Positions 16,846-25,288 are shown, counted from the first letter of the stretch. The stretch is DNA of 64,000 nt from Desulfovibrio piger (GCF_900116045.1 NZ_LT630450.1:2380501-2444500), one strand, 5' to 3'. The notes: a model not told the origin generated them from the letters alone. Program-made: numbers and translations.

Positions 16846-17913
16846 TTACTTGCGGTTCTGGGCGCGCAGATAGGCCTTGGCGTCGGGGTCGCCGTTCTTG
16901 GCGGCCAGACGGTACCAGCGGGTGGCTTCGGAAAGGTTGCGCTGCACGCCGGTGCCCTGGTCGTACATGAGGCCCAGGCTGTACTGGGCGGCGGGCTCGT
17001 TCTGGTCAGCGGCCTTGCGGTACCATTCCACGGCCTTGGCATAGTCCTGCGGCACGCCGCGGCCCTGTTCATACATGAAGCCCAGGTTGTACTGGGCCTC
17101 GGCATAGCCGCGCTCGGCGGCGCGGGTGTACCATTCCACGGCCTTGAGGTTGTCCTGGGCAAAGCCGCGGCCTTCGGCGTACATGTAGGCCAGATTGTTC
17201 TGGGCCTTGAGATGGTCCTGCTCGGCGGCGCGCTGGAACCAGTGGGCCGCCTTGGTGTCGTCCTGATTGCTGGCCTTGGCGTTGAGGTACATCCAGCCCA
17301 GGGAATACTGGGCATCGGCCAGCCCCTGGTTGGCGGCACGGCCGTACCAGTCGATGGCCTCGTTCTCGCTTTTGCGCACGCCGCGCCCGTGGGCGTAGAG
17401 ATAGCCCAGATTGTACTGGGCCATGGCCAGGCCCTGTTCGGCGGCCTTGCGGAACCAGCGCCCGGCCTCGCCGTAATTGCGCCGCACGCCGTCGCCCGTG
17501 GCCAGGGCGGTGGCCAGCGCGTTCTGGGCGTTGGCCAGGCCCTTGTCCGCGGCCTGGCGGAACAGGGTCACGGCGCGCTGGGGGCTCTTCTTGACGCCGC
17601 GCCCGTCCTGGGTCAGACGGCCGAGGATGTACAGGGCCTCGGCATTGCCGCTCTTGGTGAGCGGCGTGAGCAGGGCGACGGCCTTCTTGTAATCCTTGCT
17701 GTCCAGGGCGCTCTGGACTTCGCCCAGCACGGCATCCGCGGCGCGCTCTTCGGGGCTGGGGCCGCTTTCGGCGGCCTGCGCAGGGGCGGGGGCGTTGGCC
17801 GCGGCATCGGCCGCCGGGACGGGCACGGGCAGCAGCAGGCACAGGGCCAGGACGGCGGGCAGGACGGACAACGGCAGGCGGCACAGGGCGCTGCCGGTGG
17901 ATATGCGGGACAT
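16846..17913 (-). CDS. exported Sel1-like repeat (TPR-type) protein
   Basis: The 355-residue protein has an N-terminal signal sequence (hydrophobic core about residues 12-30, then an Ala/Pro-rich linker). About eight Sel1 repeats run from residue 80 to the end with the pattern A-x2-G-x-AxAQYNLGxMYxxGxGVxxDxxKAxxWYRKAA. Sel1 repeats form alpha-solenoids that scaffold protein complexes, often at the cell envelope. The start at 17913 follows GGAG. The upstream gene on the same strand ends only 11 bp away, so the two form an operon. It carries no catalytic motif, and its partner is unknown. Confidence 0.85.
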   Translation of the reverse strand: MSRISTGSALCRLPLSVLPAVLALCLLLPVPVPAADAAANAPAPAQAAESGPSPEERAADAVLGEVQSALDSKDYKKAVALLTPLTKSGNAEALYILGRLTQDGRGVKKSPQRAVTLFRQAADKGLANAQNALATALATGDGVRRNYGEAGRWFRKAAEQGLAMAQYNLGYLYAHGRGVRKSENEAIDWYGRAANQGLADAQYSLGWMYLNAKASNQDDTKAAHWFQRAAEQDHLKAQNNLAYMYAEGRGFAQDNLKAVEWYTRAAERGYAEAQYNLGFMYEQGRGVPQDYAKAVEWYRKAADQNEPAAQYSLGLMYDQGTGVQRNLSEATRWYRLAAKNGDPDAKAYLRAQNRK

Positions 17914-17924
17914 GGGAGGTCTCC

Positions 17925-19712
17925 TTACAGACGTTGCAGCAATGAAACGATGGGGGCATCCGGGCCCTTGGGATCGACGAAGGCGTGTTCGCGGCAGAAA
18001 GCCCGGCGGGCGGCCTGGACGCGCTCCTCCTGCCACCAGCGGGCGGGGTTTTCCCAGACTTCCCGGACCTTGGCGGCGGCCGCCTCGGCGGAGGGCTGCC
18101 AGATGCCGGCCCCGGCCAGCAGGTCCAGCCGGGCCAGGGCTTCGTCGGTCATGGGCCAGATGGATCTGTCCCAGTAGGCGATGGTGGGCACATTGGCGGC
18201 CAGGGCCTGGAGCAGGGTGGTGCCGTGATGGTCCAGCACCATGAGGGCGCAGGTGAGCATCCGGGCTTCCAGCGGGCCGCTGCACAGGCGCACATGGGGG
18301 AAGCGCGGCAACAGCCAGGGGGCATCGTCCAGCGCGCCCGGGGCATCGAAATGGGGACGGTAGAGGATCTTGTCGTGCAGGCGGCGGGGCAGGTCTTCCA
18401 GGAACCACTGTTTGTCTTCCCGGTACTGGAGCCATTGCAGGGGCGTGGGGCGCGAGTCGAGACGGTGGCCGTAGAGGGGCATCTCCGCGCCCACAAAGAG
18501 CAGGGTGTCGTCACCGCCGTGCCACTGGTCGGCCATAGTGGCCAGCAGGGGATAGGGCAGGGGCAGGAACTGCCCGCCCGTACCGGCGCCCGTGGCATCG
18601 TAATGGCTCCAGCCCCAGGTGCCGAAGGCATGCTGGCTGAATTCCACGAGGGGCGTCTCGCACAGGCAGCGCACCTGGCCCACATTGCCGCCGTGCTGGA
18701 CGAACATGAGCCGGTGGCCGCGGGCGCGCCAGATGGCCAGCTGCCGGCGGTAGCGGGTATCCTCGTGGGCACGGACCGAAGCCACGCGCACGCGCGGGAC
18801 ACGCGCCGGGGCGATGTGGCCGGGATGGTCCAGCTCGGCGAGGGTCTGGGGCAGGGCGCCGATGAAAAAGGGCAGGGGATCGAGCGGCAGGTCGTGCTTC
18901 ACGCCGGTGGCAGCGCTGCCGAAATGGGCGGCCAGGGGGCGGCTGGCGTCGGGCTGGCGGCTGGGATGGAGCAGGGCCAGCGAGTAGCGCAGGGCCTGAT
19001 GCAGGCGCATGCCGCGCAGGGGCGGGCAGGGCAGGCGCAGCACCCAGGAGCGCGCCCAGGCCCGCAGGCGCTGTTTCAGGCCGCCGCTGTCTTCCGGCGG
19101 GATGGGCTGGCCATAGGACGCGCAGACGGGCAGGGCGTAGGAGCGGGTCCAGCGTTCGGGCCAGACGGCCTCCAGCAGGCGGGACATGAGCCAGGTGTTC
19201 CAGTCCGCGCCCAGGGCGCCGCTCATGACGAAATCATGTTCCGTGGCAAAGGCAAAAGCGCAGTCCTCGGGCAGCAGCTCCACATGCAGGGGCAGGTGGC
19301 CCCAGTCCTCCACCAGGGCGCGCACGCGCAGCCAGCGTTCCACCAGCTGGCGCGCCACGGTGCAGGCCCAGGGGGCCAGCAGGGTCTCCCAGTAGACGCC
19401 GGGCAGGTCGACCTTTTCCGGGCCCAGCAGGGAGGGCACGGGAGCATTCTCCACGGCACGCCGGTGTTGCAGGCCCAGCAGGTGCCGCCCCAGGGCCGGG
19501 ATGCTGTCCACGGCCAGGGACTGGGCCATAAGCACGGCCCTGTCCAGGGTGGCGGGATCGCGCAGGGGTTCCCGGCCGAAGACGAAGCTGTCCTCCCAGC
19601 CGGGAAAAAAGTCTTCTTCCGTATCGAAACACCAGGGCCCGGCCGCCCAGTGGGTATCGGGATCGGCCCCGCGGGGCATGAGCCCCAGGACAAGATGGCG
19701 CGTTTGAGCCAT
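17925..19712 (-). CDS. LIC12162-like putative surface-polysaccharide transferase
   Basis: The 595-residue protein starts MAQTRHLVLGLMP. Motifs include RLMFVQHGGNVGQV (about residue 335), FSQHAFGTWGWSH, the LDSRPTPLQWLQYREDKQWFL stretch (family pattern), and a late MVLDHHGTTLLQALAANVPTIAYWD segment. The last resembles the donor-binding GxxT/E region of GT-B glycosyltransferases. I read it as LIC12162 family, members of which occur in LPS or surface-sugar loci and are annotated as transferases; this is recalled from family patterns and not tested. The start at 19712 lacks a strong ribosome-binding site. It is in an operon with the Sel1-repeat gene downstream. Confidence 0.6.
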   Translation of the reverse strand: MAQTRHLVLGLMPRGADPDTHWAAGPWCFDTEEDFFPGWEDSFVFGREPLRDPATLDRAVLMAQSLAVDSIPALGRHLLGLQHRRAVENAPVPSLLGPEKVDLPGVYWETLLAPWACTVARQLVERWLRVRALVEDWGHLPLHVELLPEDCAFAFATEHDFVMSGALGADWNTWLMSRLLEAVWPERWTRSYALPVCASYGQPIPPEDSGGLKQRLRAWARSWVLRLPCPPLRGMRLHQALRYSLALLHPSRQPDASRPLAAHFGSAATGVKHDLPLDPLPFFIGALPQTLAELDHPGHIAPARVPRVRVASVRAHEDTRYRRQLAIWRARGHRLMFVQHGGNVGQVRCLCETPLVEFSQHAFGTWGWSHYDATGAGTGGQFLPLPYPLLATMADQWHGGDDTLLFVGAEMPLYGHRLDSRPTPLQWLQYREDKQWFLEDLPRRLHDKILYRPHFDAPGALDDAPWLLPRFPHVRLCSGPLEARMLTCALMVLDHHGTTLLQALAANVPTIAYWDRSIWPMTDEALARLDLLAGAGIWQPSAEAAAAKVREVWENPARWWQEERVQAARRAFCREHAFVDPKGPDAPIVSLLQRL

Positions 19713-19794
19713 GAGAGCAAACCTTGGTGGAAGTGGGCAGCGGGGGAGCCCCGTGCGGGAGTGGAGACAGCGCAACATGCGCGGCGTGACGGCC

Positions 19795-19823
19795 AAGATA
19801 GCCGGTTTGCGGGGAAAAGGAAA
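19795..19823 (-). promoter_or_regulatory. candidate promoter of the LIC12162/Sel1 operon
   Basis: On the minus strand TTTCCT (19818-19823) and TATCTT (19795-19800) are 17 bases apart, about 80 bases upstream of the start codon, in the divergent gap with the DMT exporter gene. Confidence 0.42.
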
Positions 19824-19841
19824 GACTGCCCCGTCCCGCTT

Positions 19842-19870
19842 TTGCCATTTGCGGGGCAACCTGCTATGAG
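19842..19870 (+). promoter_or_regulatory. candidate promoter of the DMT exporter-rdgB operon
   Basis: TTGCCA (19842-19847) and TATGAG (19865-19870) are 17 bases apart, 31 bases before the start codon at 19902. Confidence 0.5.
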
Positions 19871-19901
19871 AGCGCAGGAGGACGGCGGCGCCGGGAAAAG
19901 C

Positions 19902-20816
19902 ATGAAACAGAACACATCAGGCTACCTGCTGGCCCTGCTGGCCGTGGTCATCTGGTCGGGGAACTTCGTGGTGGCGCGCGCCGTGGCGGACATGATCCCG
20001 CCGTGGCAGTGCAACTTCTGGCGCTGGTTCACGGCCTTCGCCAGCATCCTGCCCTTTGCCTGGCGCCACCTGCGCGAGGACTGGCCCGCCCTGCGCCGTC
20101 ACCGGCGCTACGTGGTGCTCATGTCCCTGCTGGGCGTGACGCTGATGAACACCTTTTTCTACAAGGCCGGACAGAGCACCGAGAGCCTGAACATGGCCCT
20201 GATCGCGCCCACGGCCCCCATCATCATCCTGATCTTCTCGCGCCTGCTCTATGGCGAGGCCATCACCCCGCGCCGCCTGCTGGGCATGCTGGTGGTGGCC
20301 GCGGGCATCGTGATCCTGGTCAGCCGCGGCGACATGGAGCGCCTGGCGGCCCTGCGCTTTGCCCCCGGCGACCTCTGGTCCCTGGGCGGGGCGGCCAGCT
20401 TTGGCCTGTATTCGCTGTTCATGCGCCACCGGGGCGCGGATCTTTCGGTCCTGGGCTTCAGTGCCGCCACCTTCGGGCTGGGGGCGCTGTTCTGTGTGCC
20501 GCCCGTGCTGGCCGAGATGTGCTGGCTGCCGCCCGTGCAGTGGGAGCCCGCCGTCATCACGGGCGTGCTCTATGCCGGGGTGGGCTGTTCCTTTGGTTCC
20601 TTCTGCCTCTGGACGGCCGCCATCAGCCGTATCGGGCCCGTGCGCGCGGGCATCGTTTATTACAGCATGCCCGCGTTCGCCGCCATCGGCGCCCACATGG
20701 TCCTCAACGAGGCCGTCAATGCGGCCCAGGTGGCGGGCGGCATGCTCATCATCGGCGGCATCCTGATCGCGACACTGCAACGACCGCACCTGCCGGTGCG
20801 CAAGGAGAACCCATGA
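19902..20816 (+). CDS. EamA-family (DMT superfamily) transporter
   Basis: The 304-residue protein has ten predicted hydrophobic helices in two EamA halves. Motifs are ALLAVVIWSGNFVVARAV at the start, PWQCNFWRWFTA, ALIAPTAPIIILIFSRLLYGE closing the first half, and GPVRAGIVYYSMPAFAAIGAHMVLNE (family pattern) in the second. Such proteins usually export amino acids or small metabolites across the inner membrane; the substrate here cannot be told. Its stop overlaps the rdgB start by 4 bp, so the two are translationally coupled. Confidence 0.9.
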   Translation: MKQNTSGYLLALLAVVIWSGNFVVARAVADMIPPWQCNFWRWFTAFASILPFAWRHLREDWPALRRHRRYVVLMSLLGVTLMNTFFYKAGQSTESLNMALIAPTAPIIILIFSRLLYGEAITPRRLLGMLVVAAGIVILVSRGDMERLAALRFAPGDLWSLGGAASFGLYSLFMRHRGADLSVLGFSAATFGLGALFCVPPVLAEMCWLPPVQWEPAVITGVLYAGVGCSFGSFCLWTAAISRIGPVRAGIVYYSMPAFAAIGAHMVLNEAVNAAQVAGGMLIIGGILIATLQRPHLPVRKENP

Positions 20817-21451
20817 ACGACAACGAAAAGCTGCGGGTGGTGCTGGCCACCCACAATGCCGGCAAGATCCGCGAGCTGGCCGATCCCATGGCCGACTTCG
20901 GCATCGAGGTGGTGGGGCTTTCCGCCTTCCCGGAGATCGGCGAGATCGAGGAGACCGGCACCACCTTTGAAGAGAACGCCCTCATCAAGGCCCGGGCCGT
21001 GTGCGCCGCCACCGGCCTTGTGGCCGTGGCCGACGACTCCGGCCTGGAAGTGGACGCCCTGGACAAGGGCCCCGGCGTCTATTCCGCCCGCTATTCCAAT
21101 GACTGGGAGAGCCTGCCCGGCGAGAGCGTGGACAAGCGCAACATGCGCAAGCTGCTTTTTGAGCTGCGCGACGTGCCCCCGGCCCGGCGCTCCTGCCGCT
21201 TTGTGAGCTGCATGGTGGCCGTGCGCCCCGACGGCCGCGAGCTGGTGGTGCGCGGCACCTGGGAAGGCCGCATCCTCGAAGAGCCCCTGGGCGAGAACGG
21301 CTTTGGCTACGACCCTCTGTTCTGGGACGAGAGCATCCGCAAAAGTGCCGCCCAGCTCACCCGCGACGAGAAGAACGCCCGCAGCCATCGCGGCAACGCC
21401 CTGCGTGCCCTGCTGGCCCGCTGGTCCGATTTCATGGCCGGGAAGTCCTAG
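20813..21451 (+). CDS. rdgB: dITP/XTP pyrophosphatase (RdgB/HAM1 family)
   Basis: The 212-residue protein has the family motif VVLATHNAGKIREL near residue 9, ETGTTFEENALIKAR, ADDSGLEVDAL with the catalytic acidic residues, and FGYDPLFWDE. It hydrolyses dITP, dHapTP and XTP to monophosphates and so keeps deaminated purines out of DNA. The ATG at 20813 lies in the last codons of the exporter gene and follows AAGGAG by 7 bases. It is followed by a hairpin repeat and an 18-bp palindromic terminator. Confidence 0.97.
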   Translation: MNDNEKLRVVLATHNAGKIRELADPMADFGIEVVGLSAFPEIGEIEETGTTFEENALIKARAVCAATGLVAVADDSGLEVDALDKGPGVYSARYSNDWESLPGESVDKRNMRKLLFELRDVPPARRSCRFVSCMVAVRPDGRELVVRGTWEGRILEEPLGENGFGYDPLFWDESIRKSAAQLTRDEKNARSHRGNALRALLARWSDFMAGKS

Positions 21452-21560
21452 GCCGGGTGCAGATCGCTGATGCAGGGGAAGGGCTCTCGTCTCTGCCATC
21501 GATGCCCGCAAAGCTCCCGCCTCGCCAACAGGCACGGCCTGCGGCCGCCATCCGGTCGCT

Positions 21561-21612
21561 GCTGGCGCGAGAGGGGTTCCCCCCTCAAACTCCCCCCTCC
21601 CCAGCGCGCTTT
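21561..21612 (+). repeat. G/C-rich hairpin repeat, copy 3 (plus orientation, after rdgB)
   Basis: A shorter family member has GAGAGGGGTTCCCCCCTC, then a C-rich tail CTCCCCCCTCCCC and GCGCGCTTTA. The same tail and GCGCTTTA motif recur after copA near 34660-34690. Confidence 0.5.
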
Positions 21613-21675
21613 ATCGCGGCGCCTTCGGCGCCGACGGGGCGGGCCGGTGGCCGGGCTGTTTGAAGCAAAGCAAAA

Positions 21676-21718
21676 GAGCGTCCCCGCTGCCGCATGATGC
21701 GCGGCAGCGGGGACGCTC
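21676..21718. terminator. perfect 18-bp palindromic terminator between rdgB and the coo operon
   Basis: GAGCGTCCCCGCTGCCGC (21676-21693) pairs exactly with 21701-21718 around a 7-base loop. CACTATTTTTG follows on the plus strand and GCTTTTG on the minus strand, so it could stop both converging transcripts. The rest of the 477-bp gap holds two copies of the hairpin repeat and no gene. Confidence 0.8.
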
Positions 21719-21802
21719 CACTATTTTTGTACGGGAGATGCCCCGGACAGGATGGCCCGCGGCTTTCCCGTGCCCAGCGGCAGGAAGAAGGCCGGGGCGG
21801 AG

Positions 21803-21886
21803 AAAAGTTTTTGGAAGGGAGATGGGGGAGCACGAGGGGGAAGAGGGAGAACCTTTTTCCAAAAAGGTTTCCCTCTTCCCCCTCGT
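21803..21886 (-). repeat. G/C-rich hairpin repeat, copy 4 (minus orientation, after cooF)
   Basis: AAAAGTTTTTGGAAGGGAG leads into a long hairpin, 21832-21886: ACGAGGGGGAAGAGGGA...ACCTTTTT, CC loop, AAAAAGGT...CCCTCTTCCCCCTCGT. It lies 42 bases past the cooF stop codon and is nearly identical in design to the copy at 16751-16836. Confidence 0.75.
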
Positions 21887-21928
21887 CAAAACGCGGCTGC
21901 CATGCAGCCTGAACAGGGTCCGTGCGCG

Positions 21929-22477
21929 CTATTCGTCGGCGGGCTTTTTCTTTTCGGGCTTGGGCGCTTCGATGACGGTGCCGTCGGGCTCCACCATGGA
22001 AAGGGCATGCACGGGGCAGGCTTCCATGCAGGCGGTGATCTTTTTGCCGTTTTCTTCACGCCAGGCCTTGCACATGTCGCAGCGCACGGCCACTTCACGG
22101 CGGCTGCGCTGGGCCATGGTCTCGCCGCCTTCTTCGGGCATGCCGATGGTATCCAGCGAGATGGTGCCGTACGGGCAGACGGCGATGCACATCTTGCAGG
22201 CCACGCACAGCTGCACGCGCATGGTGATGCGGCCGTCCTCCTCCTGCTGCAGGGCGCCGGTGGGGCAGATGTTGCAGCAGGGGGCGGGGTTGCACTGGTG
22301 GCAGCGCACGGTGGTCTTGAAGCCTTCGGCCTTGACCACCTGCACGCGGGAGACCAGCACGTCGCGGTGTTTCATGGCTTCCTTGAAGGTCATCCCGTGG
22401 TGCGCGGCGATGCAGGCCACTTCGCAGCGGCGGCAGGCGCGGCATTTGTCGGGTACTACCTGAATATGCTCAATCAT
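21929..22477 (-). CDS. cooF: hydrogenase-linked polyferredoxin, CooF-like
   Basis: The 182-residue protein has four [4Fe-4S] cluster motifs. The first is CRACRRCEVAC from residue 12. Next come CHQCNPAPCCNICP, CVACKMCIAVCPYG, and a set spread over CDMCKAW...CMEACP. This is the layout of the CooF/HycB/EchF-type electron-transfer subunit that brings electrons from a donor (CO dehydrogenase in Rhodospirillum) to the membrane hydrogenase. The C-terminal tail is Lys/Glu/Pro-rich. It is the last gene of the operon and overlaps hypA by 8 bp. No CO dehydrogenase gene is nearby, so the donor is unknown; formate, pyruvate or ferredoxin-linked oxidoreductases are possible. Confidence 0.9.
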   Translation of the reverse strand: MIEHIQVVPDKCRACRRCEVACIAAHHGMTFKEAMKHRDVLVSRVQVVKAEGFKTTVRCHQCNPAPCCNICPTGALQQEEDGRITMRVQLCVACKMCIAVCPYGTISLDTIGMPEEGGETMAQRSRREVAVRCDMCKAWREENGKKITACMEACPVHALSMVEPDGTVIEAPKPEKKKPADE

Positions 22478-22850
22478 GGTTCTCCTCCGGCTCCACCTCC
22501 AGATCGGTCATCACAAGACCGTGTCCGCCGGTGAAGCGTATGGCGTCGCTGCCGCAGTGGGGGCAGATGAAATGCCGTCTGAGCAGCTCGAATGTATGTC
22601 CGCAATCCGTGCAGCGGCAGGGCAGGGGGGCGGTCCGCAGGATGAGTTCCGCGCCGTCGGCCATGCCGTCCCGGGCAAAGATCTCGAAGCAGCCTTTCAG
22701 GGTCTGCGGCTCCACACAGGAGATGAGGCCCAGCTCGCAGGTGATGCTGCGGATGCGCCGCACCCGCTGTTCCGGGTGGGCCGCATTGTGCTCTTCCACC
22801 GTTTTCAGGGCGATCTTGAGCAGGCCCTGGACAAGGCTGGCTTCGTGCAT
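22470..22850 (-). CDS. hypA: hydrogenase nickel incorporation protein HypA
   Basis: The 126-residue maturation factor has the essential MHE N-terminus, whose His2 binds nickel. The zinc site has paired motifs C80-x2-C83 and C96-x2-C99. HypA with HypB delivers nickel to the large-subunit precursor. Its place between cooH and cooF suggests a dedicated copy for this hydrogenase, as in the D. vulgaris coo locus. The start is 13 bp after the cooH stop. Its end overlaps the cooF start. Confidence 0.95.
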   Translation of the reverse strand: MHEASLVQGLLKIALKTVEEHNAAHPEQRVRRIRSITCELGLISCVEPQTLKGCFEIFARDGMADGAELILRTAPLPCRCTDCGHTFELLRRHFICPHCGSDAIRFTGGHGLVMTDLEVEPEENHD

Positions 22851-22863
22851 CCCCGTTTCCGGC

Positions 22864-23952
22864 CTAGCGCTCCGTGCAGGAGACGCAGGGGTCGATACTG
22901 TTGGTGATCAGGGCCACATCGGCCACGGCGCAGTCGCGCATCATGACGCCCAGGGCCTCCCAGTTCATGTACGAGGGCACGCGCCACTTGAGGCGGGCCG
23001 GGATGTCCGTGCCGTTGGTACGGATGTAGTAGAAGACCTCGCCGCGGGGCGCTTCGCTGCGGGCGCAGGCCTCGGCCGTGTGGATCTGGCGCATGGGCAC
23101 GCAGTGGGGGCCTTCGGGCATGCGTTCGCAGCACTGGCGGATGAGCTTGAAGGATTCGAAGATCTCGTCCAGGCGCACCATGGTGCGGGAGTGGATGCAG
23201 CAGCCGTCATGGGTGATGCTTTTGAACTCCAGGTCGGGATAGGCCGCATAGGGCGAATCCTTGCGCACGTCGGTGGCGATGCCGGAACCGCGCGCCACGG
23301 GGCCCACCACGCCCAGGCGCAGGGCGTCTTCCCTGGGCAGCAGGCCCAGGCCCCTGGTACGGCCCAGGACCATGGAATTGGTGGCGTAGATCTCGCGGAT
23401 CTCGTCCACGGCGGGCTCCACCTTGTCGATCATGCCCAGGATGTATTTGAGCATGTCCGGGGGCACGTCGCACTTGACGCCGCCGATGCAGTTGGAGGCC
23501 AGGTTCATGCGGTTGCCGTACACGGTCTCCTTCACGTCCTGCATCATCTCGCGCACTTCCATGACGTGCATGAACAGGGACTTGAAGCCGATGATGTGGG
23601 CCTGGATGGCGGTGTTGAACAGATGCGAGGCCACGCGCTTGATCTCTTCGGCCAGCACGCGCAGATAACGGGCGCGGGCGGGGATCTCCATGCCCAGCAC
23701 GTTTTCCACGGCCATGCTGTAGGTGAAGCTGTGGCTGTTGGAACACAGCGAGCAGACACGCTCGGTGAGGGTGACGTTCTTGATGAGGTTGCGCTGGGTG
23801 GCCAGGGCTTCCATGCCGCGGTGCACATGACCGGAGGTCAGTTCCACCTTGCGGATGGTCTCGCCTTCCACGGTGAGGTTGAAGTACACGGGCTCCTCAA
23901 GGGCCACGTGCACGGGGCCCAGCGGCATGTGGAAAGTGGTGAGCTTGCTCAT
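22864..23952 (-). CDS. cooH: Coo-type membrane [NiFe]-hydrogenase large subunit
   Basis: The 362-residue catalytic subunit is of the group 4 / NuoD type. Both nickel-binding motifs are intact: RVCSLC (Cys67, Cys70) and DPCVSC (Cys356, Cys359). It ends three residues after the last cysteine (TER), so there is little or no C-terminal extension to cleave during maturation. GHVHRGME and the GxGxA (ARGSGIATDVRKDSPY) segments match complex I 49-kDa subunits. It would make or oxidise H2 at the cytoplasmic face. Its start overlaps cooU by 4 bp (ATGA). Confidence 0.95.
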   Translation of the reverse strand: MSKLTTFHMPLGPVHVALEEPVYFNLTVEGETIRKVELTSGHVHRGMEALATQRNLIKNVTLTERVCSLCSNSHSFTYSMAVENVLGMEIPARARYLRVLAEEIKRVASHLFNTAIQAHIIGFKSLFMHVMEVREMMQDVKETVYGNRMNLASNCIGGVKCDVPPDMLKYILGMIDKVEPAVDEIREIYATNSMVLGRTRGLGLLPREDALRLGVVGPVARGSGIATDVRKDSPYAAYPDLEFKSITHDGCCIHSRTMVRLDEIFESFKLIRQCCERMPEGPHCVPMRQIHTAEACARSEAPRGEVFYYIRTNGTDIPARLKWRVPSYMNWEALGVMMRDCAVADVALITNSIDPCVSCTER

Positions 23953-24488
23953 GCGCGTTCCCCTTCCTTTTCTTTCAGGATGCGTTCCCAGAGGTCCGTG
24001 GTACAGGCCCCGTTCATCATGATGGACAGCGGCACGGCCTCGTTGAGGATGCCTGCGTCCAGCTCCTCGTCGAGGAAGAGGCGGCGGGGGTTGGGCTGGT
24101 TGGCCACACGGATGCCGTACAGTTCCATCATCTCGCGCTCATGCCAGTCGGCATTGGCGAACAGGGGCGTGATGGAAGGCACGGTGTTGTGCTCGGCGGT
24201 CAGGGTGGCGGTGATGTTGTAGACCACGCCCTGCAGCTCGAAGTGGTAGCACAGTTCCTGCTGCTGTTCGCCCAGCTGTTTCAGGTTGTATGCCGTGATC
24301 ATGCACAGGCGGGCATGGGCGGCCTGCAGGGCGGTGGCGGCCTGGCTCATGAAGCGGGGATGGTCCAGGCGGAACCAGTGGAAGGCGTTGCCGTAGGCGT
24401 CGGTGCTGTGGTGTATGGCCGTGTCGCGGGTGCAGAGGGCTCCAAGAGCCTCCATGAGCGCGGCATTGCCTTGCAGAATCTCTTGCAT
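23949..24488 (-). CDS. cooU: hydrogenase subunit CooU (NuoC-like, 30-kDa family)
   Basis: The 179-residue protein has the NuoC/30-kDa signature ANADWHEREMMELYGI followed by HPxxxRLFL-like NPRRLFLDEEL. It links the small and large hydrogenase subunits in the peripheral arm. The ATG at 24488 has GAGG at suitable spacing. A TTG two codons upstream would sit too close to that ribosome-binding site. It overlaps the cooH start by 4 bp. Confidence 0.9.
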   Translation of the reverse strand: MQEILQGNAALMEALGALCTRDTAIHHSTDAYGNAFHWFRLDHPRFMSQAATALQAAHARLCMITAYNLKQLGEQQQELCYHFELQGVVYNITATLTAEHNTVPSITPLFANADWHEREMMELYGIRVANQPNPRRLFLDEELDAGILNEAVPLSIMMNGACTTDLWERILKEKEGERA

Positions 24489-24509
24489 GTTCAATCCTCG
24501 TAAAGACGG

Positions 24510-25091
24510 CTAATCCGTGGTGGGCGCGGCAGAAGCAGGGGTCTGGGCGGGCTCCATGGCCTTGGGCGGTTCGGGCAGACGGCAGAGGCTGCGCTTGGCG
24601 TCCTCGATCTGGCGGCACTTGGGGCACAGGTGGCGGATCAGGTCGGGGTCGATCTCGCTGTTGCCGGCGTAGAGTTTTTTCGCCAGTTTGAGCGGCAGGG
24701 GCCGCATGAGGGTACCGCAGTGCGAGCAGGGTTCGTAATTGATGGTCTGCTGCTCCACGCGGCCGAATTTCTCCGAGTCCAGATGGGCGGAATGCCAGTC
24801 GTTGATGATGCCCATGGCCCCGGTGGGGCAGTACTGGCGGCAGGAGGCGCACAGACAGCAGGAATCCTGCCAGACCGTGATGGTGTAGCCGCTGTTGTCC
24901 GGTTTCTGGCGGATGTTGATGGCCCCGGCAGCACAGACATGACGGCACACGCCGCAGCCCATGCACAGATCGGGGTCGATCTTCACCCGGCCCCGCAAGC
25001 GCTCGGGCGTGAAAGTTTCACCCAGCGGGAAGGGATCCGTGCTGGGGCCTTGCAGCAGATTGCGGAACAGAATCTTCAGAAAACCCGCCAT
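24510..25091 (-). CDS. cooX: hydrogenase iron-sulfur subunit CooX (NuoI-like)
   Basis: The 193-residue protein has two [4Fe-4S] motifs, CMGCGVCRHVC (about residue 43) and CLCASCRQYCP (about residue 79), as in NuoI/EchF. An extra pair of cysteine knuckles, CSHC and CPKC, in the C-terminal half may bind zinc. It would relay electrons between ferredoxin and the NuoB-like small subunit. The ATG at 25091 is preferred because GGAGG ends 7 bases before it; an ATG at 25097 is only one base from that site. The gap to the small upstream gene is 2 bp. Confidence 0.88.
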   Translation of the reverse strand: MAGFLKILFRNLLQGPSTDPFPLGETFTPERLRGRVKIDPDLCMGCGVCRHVCAAGAINIRQKPDNSGYTITVWQDSCCLCASCRQYCPTGAMGIINDWHSAHLDSEKFGRVEQQTINYEPCSHCGTLMRPLPLKLAKKLYAGNSEIDPDLIRHLCPKCRQIEDAKRSLCRLPEPPKAMEPAQTPASAAPTTD

Positions 25092-25093
25092 AA

Positions 25094-25288
25094 TCATTCC
25101 TCCAGACCCGGGCGCGGGCCTTTGGGCGTACGGGGGATCAGGCCGCAGACGTGGTGGCAGATGCCGCAGCGCCGGCAGGGCTGTTCCCCGGATGTTGTCT
25201 CGGCAGCGGGGGAGTCACCGCCGGCGGGCGCGGCGTCACGCAGCCCCAGCCGGACGGCCAGCCGTTGCAAAAGCTTCCCCCTGTCCAT
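25094..25288 (-). CDS. 64-residue single-cluster iron-sulfur protein in the coo operon
   Basis: A small reading frame of 64 codons fits exactly between cooL and cooX. It starts immediately after the cooL stop codon (TAA-ATG, with GAGG just upstream) and ends 2 bp before cooX. It carries one ferredoxin-type motif C38-x2-C41-x2-C44-x3-C48 (CRRCGICHHVC) but lacks the proline that normally follows the fourth cysteine. A basic, amphipathic N-terminal helix (KLLQRLAVRLGLR) and a Pro/Arg-rich tail flank it. I know of no named subunit at this position. The tight spacing argues that it is translated and that it is an accessory electron-transfer or assembly factor. It could instead be a remnant of a split CooX-like domain. 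Confidence 0.65.
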   Translation of the reverse strand: MDRGKLLQRLAVRLGLRDAAPAGGDSPAAETTSGEQPCRRCGICHHVCGLIPRTPKGPRPGLEE

